Below, piece by piece: positions 61,501-64,000 of a stretch of 64,000 bases of DNA. Both the position numbers and the translations under genes were made by a program. The stretch is from positions 1 through 64,000 of the forward strand of contig DMXI01000217.1 in assembly GCA_003483885.1 (NCBI GenBank), read 5' to 3'. Each line of letters opens with the position of its first letter. Position 1 is the first letter of the stretch. The notes below the pieces were generated by a model. That model saw only the letters and a program-made list of their open reading frames with translations. It made no database searches and had not been told where the DNA came from. The DNA comes from Microscillaceae bacterium. GTDB lineage: Bacteria > Bacteroidota > Bacteroidia > Cytophagales > Microscillaceae.

Positions 61501-61847
61501 GAGGTTACTTCGGCATCGGTAATATTCAAGGTTGGAGGGCCTGATCCCGTAAACAAGTCATTGGATGTATCAGACCCCAAAAAAAGCCCCCACATCTTCC
61601 CCCCTCGATTTACATCGTTAATGTCTTGGTCATCTGCACTTCGTATTCTTTCATCAAAGGTAGTGGTGATGACAAAGTCATTGAGAGGTACTTCTGCCGC
61701 TGTAGTATTGGCAGTGATGGCACTGGTAACGTAGTTAAAGCCGCCTTTAGTAAGCGTAAAGTTGGTAACTGTAGGTTGGGCAAAAGTAATGACATAGCTT
61801 GACAGTATAAAAAAAAGTAGTAATAGTGGTTTTGATAATACATTCAT
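55521..61847 (-). CDS. giant T9SS-exported PKD/Omp28-containing surface protein
   Basis: A 2108-residue secreted protein from ATG 61,847; the upstream frame is open for 33 more codons but lacks a signal peptide. The signal peptide (LLLLFFILSSYVITFAQ) begins at residue about 6. Many Ig/PKD-like repeats follow (about 200-1390; for example TVSGGGSIAGASNGSSVTID and GNAT-type endings), each with a Cys pair that suggests disulfides. A typical PKD domain lies near 1460 (NWDFGDGNTSTDQNPGHVYAREGTY), then jelly-roll and Omp28-like (thioredoxin-related) sections, and a T9SS domain at the end (VYPNPATHHLNVSL ... GIYLLRVYN). Role: probably adhesion or matrix. Confidence 0.85.
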   Translation of the reverse strand: MNVLSKPLLLLFFILSSYVITFAQPTVTNFTLTKGGFNYVTSAITANTTAAEVPLNDFVITTTFDERIRSADDQDINDVNRGGKMWGLFLGSDTSNDLFTGSGPPTLNITDAEVTSADDAGGNPDRVITIRVRLFQDLIPGQTYTLQLAASQAQSAAGDDAEPFEVVFTTASAPNITIGDASGSQMCNTDVVEVPPIFISEVSNHTFARNTTGALTLIFEGNDPDFQFVTTSGTVTMVGANGTTATKGTVSTTEFPINYSIADNDAEIHTLIITGLKVRYVGNATKSINIIAKDNDDRYNINGLYSSGRSGTNAPVALARVAGATSIADAALNPTDVSGNANLCLSSGSSDYIVSTVTGASHYLWTIPASHFDVTNADNISGEVWRTTTNQITLTPKAIGNPTVRVTGLNNCRVGTATVDLPVSITENLLITDGSMDASTILGSTSICNGSSSERYTVAPVSTAAHYEWTVPANFTVDVSNGAVGLGGNVFQTTNNFIDLTPNTATTTPISLSVIATNGCLRGQNAGNSAAITIHTITIPRAGEFNTTATGNFGPGETINIADNAGDQIITVNTGGALATFSGTGIGGADNNEFYPNVVGKGNTSEVTYTYTDGNGCVNTGTFTFSVFDADATISGVLDYCDNDASNPQFRVKLDARGTSIPANFVLLSRVTPTTGSIAKGPDTGFDIIGDDGTDHIIELDPTILGAGTYRITAFTTGFTATFTKEFTINEAPVPSFVTSPTSACANESSTFEVNAVANRTYTWTVSGGGSIAGASNGSSVTIDWLPATTNAQYEVTVTETNTSTGCKASATVTIDVFGQPTAVINANSNSFVVCAGSTESYTANLNTKYLWFVDDAEGDIVTSPTEQEVQVQWKTGITEGTIVLTTTNGNGCQTTVRRTVTISTPPVPTFQAETSTENLSSVCVLSTGNVYTLNISDVDHTITWEVTGGTIQETNGTTTWSGKGTRFHRATIDWGNATSGKIRIIQTDDEEPNCEGEVTYDVTLNPLPTLVISGLTSKYCAESSTVTLVATANGVEVTNFGTGSTNQGLFFITDESNTNTLLTLTENTFDPNDAALGIGKYNLVFTYTDDQGCVKITDPSPFEVQVKPIVVINSTTSTITGNVGETCARATHTYTVDGGVVAGNTYSWSVTGGIIINEAADKSQIEVTWGTLASGTVTLTETNASSCVASETVNVTINALPEPTFATSETSACVTSTNQIYTINPVTDAHTITWEVVGGTIQGGTNINNVSTIVQPNLESITVDWGNGAQGTITVTETDGKNCAGSISRIITLTPLPALTFTGINTTYCENDADIILSPAVNGAGPSNPNNGVFLVRDATNTNVIMNLGAGNNTLVLSDVVAAGGTGDYTLVYQFTDSERCFNESSPVSFTVNPTPKNIRVSVKKRFDSRDVIFSATTDGTTTGLEYDWIILGVTKNQQTDTLTLSSDIAQSIPYTLVVTNGSGCQVSLSKVFKIDYSFVGQCLGTATQFTDATSLGTDAVESWNWDFGDGNTSTDQNPGHVYAREGTYFVTLTVTEGVSSYSLTKRIDIFPVVTLTPTKTYSEDYTNGAEGWISHGVVDSSGIALDRTSWQLKTPGGFGNIPNDKGNGWVTDNTGSTVATTDAKYNANEQSYVESPCFDITALNRPMVSFNYFSDTDNGSDGVVLLYTIDDGLTWFRVGAENQGLEWYDTKPVLGQPGSNFTSDNADNQGWSGNTQALAATKTWKTARFGLDEILQAMNNAGITANKIVRFRVAFGSNSDNSPNQQYDGFAFDDFQISSRNRLVLTEYFINQVADPEGALDAAANTFAATKAETINIHYHTDFPGVDAINNQSANDVSGRSFHYGIRDVPRIVVDGVTRDEVPVLTTGDANNWADSTFSTRTLINAPFLINISNPEAAGGTLSVNVTINAIEAVTGATVIHLVVIDSTVNLDGVTYYNAVRKMLPDAAGTFHSSDWVQGSSETFTYTWDYGAQGLDPSRFRIVAFVAAYDSNEILQAEVSSVQGTRTGKGSDIDAITSIAEDLKSTNVKVYPNPATHHLNVSLQNKGLSANAQWEIVSINGQLMKRGLWNRGYQQIQLDINDLAEGIYLLRVYNDKTTFQRRFEKH

Positions 61848-62361
61848 GTGGTCAGTTGTTTTGCAATAAATGGTGGTAGTAGCAGTTGTAGTTTGGTTGA
61901 AATTCTTAAATTTGATATTTCTGGTGTGTGATTCAATAAGCTTCAAAGTTTAGAGCAAAAATAGTTACAAGTAGGAAGTAAATCCTATTTACCTTACCCT
62001 CCAAAAACCCTTCACGCACACTACAAATACCCTTTTTTCATAGAAGTCTATTTGAAAAAAGTAATTGCCTTAACTTGTAAGTACTATTTTAGTATTTCAG
62101 GGAATCACGCTTTTTCGCCCATACAACACTCTTGCTCAAATGGTTGACTTGCTTCTAAAATAATCGCTGTTTTTTTTTCAGGCAGGCACTCAGAAACATC
62201 ATGAAAATGGGGTGGTAAATCAATTGTGAGGGGTTAGATGGGAACTATCATTTGATGCGTAAAAGTGCTGACAACCTTTATCTCTAACCAACGATTTCAG
62301 CAATGAAATCGAGGTCGCTAATTCTACTAAAAAGGCTCCTGTACCTTATTGATTGGGCTAA

Positions 62362-62463
62362 TTATTCCTTCCGAAGCCTAAGCTCCACTGGTTCATTCGA
62401 GATACATTCCAGCGTATAAGGTTTGAATTCAACCTCTCCTGGCAAATCGCTAAAACTCACCAT
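62362..62463 (-). pseudogene. possible gene-end remnant, 33 codons
   Basis: On the minus strand an ATG frame ends in SDLPGEVEFKPYTLECIS and EPVELRLRKE. The composition resembles the end of a beta-sandwich enzyme, and the hairpin at 62,467 immediately precedes it. It is probably a remnant of a lost gene, or chance. Confidence 0.25.
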
Positions 62464-62466
62464 ATA

Positions 62467-62497
62467 AAAAAAACCTGAGTAAACTACCCAGGTTTTT
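62467..62497. terminator. hairpin terminator, repeat of the one at 52,513
   Basis: AAAAACCTGAGTA and TACCCAGGTTTTT pair, with an A-tract and a T-tract. It lies about 190 bases downstream of the last gene (minus strand) and is the second copy of the terminator-plus-tail repeat. Confidence 0.65.
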
Positions 62498-62687
62498 TGT
62501 CGAGATTTTAGGAATCTATTGCGTACTAAACACAGTTTTATAAATCTTGAGTCTGAAATTTGGTTTGGTTATATGGTATAATCAATCTTTTTGGTTCAGT
62601 TTGAGTAAGTAACTTCGACTTCTCTAAAAGGTTACATGGTGTTTTGTAATTATGAGACGCAGCACCTACTCAAACATTACAGCTGTA

Positions 62688-63995
62688 TTAATATTTTTTA
62701 ATAGAAATTTTACTTTCGGCATTATTGCTATCTAAATCGGACATTTTGATGCTCATCACCAATAAGCGAGGAATACGCTCTTCTTTTGTGTTTTGACCTT
62801 GGCTATAATCATACAGGCGATAAGAAGATGACAAACGTACATTAAACATCAACATTTCGTTTGCTGGTAAACCTCTCAAGGTACGCCCGTAATCTACCAT
62901 ATGCTTTTTTAGACGTTTTTCTAATACCGAGTAAGCCTCTTTCACTACTTTGCTGTACTCTTTTCTTTCTTTTTCTCTTCTTTTTCTTCGTTCTTCACGC
63001 GAAAGCTCGGTATTGTCTTTATTTACTTTGCCTCCGTTGTCAATCACGACTGTTCCATTAATTACATAAGTGCCATGCCCTCTTCTTTTTCGGTGAGGCT
63101 TACCCAGGCGCAAGTCGTAGATTACACCAAACCCTTGGAGGTAAGTGTAAGTAGAGCGGCTATCACGGTGATAGTTTAACCTATCGTCAATATTTCTACT
63201 ACTAAATACCTCGTCCAATATTCTTTTGAAAACATTGAATTGGATGCGATCTTTTTGCTCTATCTTTAAGGAAGCAACCTTTATTTTTTTATCCAGGCTT
63301 TTGCCTCGGCTGGATTTTGCATCGCCGTATCGAACCGATACCATAAACGAATTCATGTCTAGTTTTTCAGGGTAGGTTCGGAACAATCTATCCATATTTA
63401 AGACCTTATCGTAGGTAACCACTATCTTGTCATTGTCCGAAAGCTGACTCAACAAAGAACTATAATCACGCAAAAAGGTCTTGATCAATCCCAAGGCCTT
63501 GTTTCTACGACCATTCATCACACTATCAATGCTGATCCCTTTTACTTCTTTTACTTTGCGAGGGCGGCCATTAATCACAATTGGAGCCAATGAGCGGGCT
63601 TGTCTATCCAGCCAGTATACTACTTCGCCCGATTTATAATCATCGATGTTCAGCACTCTTACTCTACCTCGCATCACACTCTTTTTACCTTCATCATTGA
63701 TGTATACTACGCCATCGCTGATGTTGGTAAAGAATAACTGAGGTACTCTAAATAGTACTCCGTAGTTGGGTACATAAGTTCCTCGAATACGACTGGTATT
63801 TTGTATTGAATAAAACCGCTGATTTGATTGTTCTCTTGAACTCTGGAAAAGTTCTGCCAGGATTTTTTCCGCTACTTTGATATCTCGGTTCATGCGCTCT
63901 TCGTCTACCTTTTGCGCGTTTACGGATTGTACTCCCACAAGTCCGGCGGCGATTACCGCAATAATAAAAAATCTTATGTTTTTGAATGTTTGCAT
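62688..63995 (-). CDS. exported protein with internal duplication, unknown function
   Basis: A 435-residue exported protein. The signal peptide is about residues 1-27 (FFIIAVIAAGLVGVQSVNAQ). The mature part has two related halves: KILAELFQSSREQSNQRFYS then GTYVPNYGVLFRVP (first), and RILDEVFSSRNIDDRLNYHR then TYTYLQGFGVIYDLRLG (second). It contains a very basic segment (REERRKRREKERKEYSK) and ends in SKISIKKY. The family is not recognised. A gene left of it in the window is absent and its upstream region lies outside. It is complete at the start (ATG 63,995), five bases from the edge. Confidence 0.75.
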   Translation of the reverse strand: MQTFKNIRFFIIAVIAAGLVGVQSVNAQKVDEERMNRDIKVAEKILAELFQSSREQSNQRFYSIQNTSRIRGTYVPNYGVLFRVPQLFFTNISDGVVYINDEGKKSVMRGRVRVLNIDDYKSGEVVYWLDRQARSLAPIVINGRPRKVKEVKGISIDSVMNGRRNKALGLIKTFLRDYSSLLSQLSDNDKIVVTYDKVLNMDRLFRTYPEKLDMNSFMVSVRYGDAKSSRGKSLDKKIKVASLKIEQKDRIQFNVFKRILDEVFSSRNIDDRLNYHRDSRSTYTYLQGFGVIYDLRLGKPHRKRRGHGTYVINGTVVIDNGGKVNKDNTELSREERRKRREKERKEYSKVVKEAYSVLEKRLKKHMVDYGRTLRGLPANEMLMFNVRLSSSYRLYDYSQGQNTKEERIPRLLVMSIKMSDLDSNNAESKISIKKY

Positions 63996-64000
63996 TTTCT

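Larger units (their letters stand above)
61848..62687. other. uncoded intergenic region
   Basis: About 840 bases lie between the start of the giant gene and the stop of the next minus-strand gene. A terminator-type hairpin (62,467-62,497), a possible short frame (62,362-62,463) and AT-rich DNA are all that is visible. Confidence 0.5.

Overview
The window looks like chromosome of a marine, gliding-type Bacteroidota bacterium, most likely a Cytophagales member of the Microscilla kind (inference). Reasons: AT-rich DNA, TAnnTTTG-type promoter motifs, an E1 alpha/beta dehydrogenase fusion, a stand-alone biotin-carrier protein, and five very large secreted proteins ending in type IX secretion (T9SS) sorting domains. 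No T9SS machinery, prophage, intact insertion sequence or CRISPR array is present. || Layout. 0-10.5 kb: small membrane protein, VOC protein, a PLP oxoamine synthase fused to a GNAT acetyltransferase, a minus-strand group (secreted FecR-like protein, TPR-OmpA protein, beta-propeller/Y_Y_Y membrane sensor without a kinase), DinB, thioredoxin-like ferredoxin, ferritin. 11-16 kb: E1 dehydrogenase, two very basic exported proteins, and the conserved pyrH-frr pair. 16-22 kb: two T9SS proteases (zinc metalloprotease and subtilisin). 22-26.5 kb: biotin carrier, M1 aminopeptidase, FtsB-like protein, GNAT. 26.6-29 kb: DUF1801 protein, then about 1.35 kb of scrambled rRNA and tRNA fragments, then YceI. 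29.4-35.3 kb: NtrB-like kinase and NtrC-like sigma-54 activator in translational overlap, beside an FtsX/MacB permease that has a sigma-54-like promoter. 35.3-41.2 kb: a 1961-residue adhesin-like T9SS protein. 41.4-44.7 kb: exported protein, PKD lipoprotein and secreted caspase-like protease in a row. 45-47.2 kb: DUF72, DCC-family and HAD enzymes. 47.3-55.3 kb: T9SS glycosidase-like protein, serine hydrolase, and an Rrf2-regulated operon (alpha/beta hydrolase plus two NTF2-like proteins). 55.5-64 kb: a 2.1k-residue PKD-rich T9SS protein and an unknown exported protein. || Most unusual region: 27,062-28,368. It holds degenerate pieces of 16S rRNA (765-975 and about 1375-1410 in E. coli numbering), of 23S rRNA (about 1915-1960 and 2490-2590), and of at least six tRNAs. 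The pieces are out of genomic order and on both strands, and include a tRNA-Asp whose 3' half is inverted against its 5' half. All rRNA pieces come from the decoding, bridge and peptidyl-transferase core. Second: the Rrf2 regulator has four copies of one 23-bp palindromic operator. Three lie in tandem downstream of its own gene, each next to the real or a decayed copy of the regulator's 3' end. Third: several compact, uncoded structured or MITE-like elements (21,685-21,927; 29,090-29,273; 44,781-45,030) and a dispersed REP-like family.
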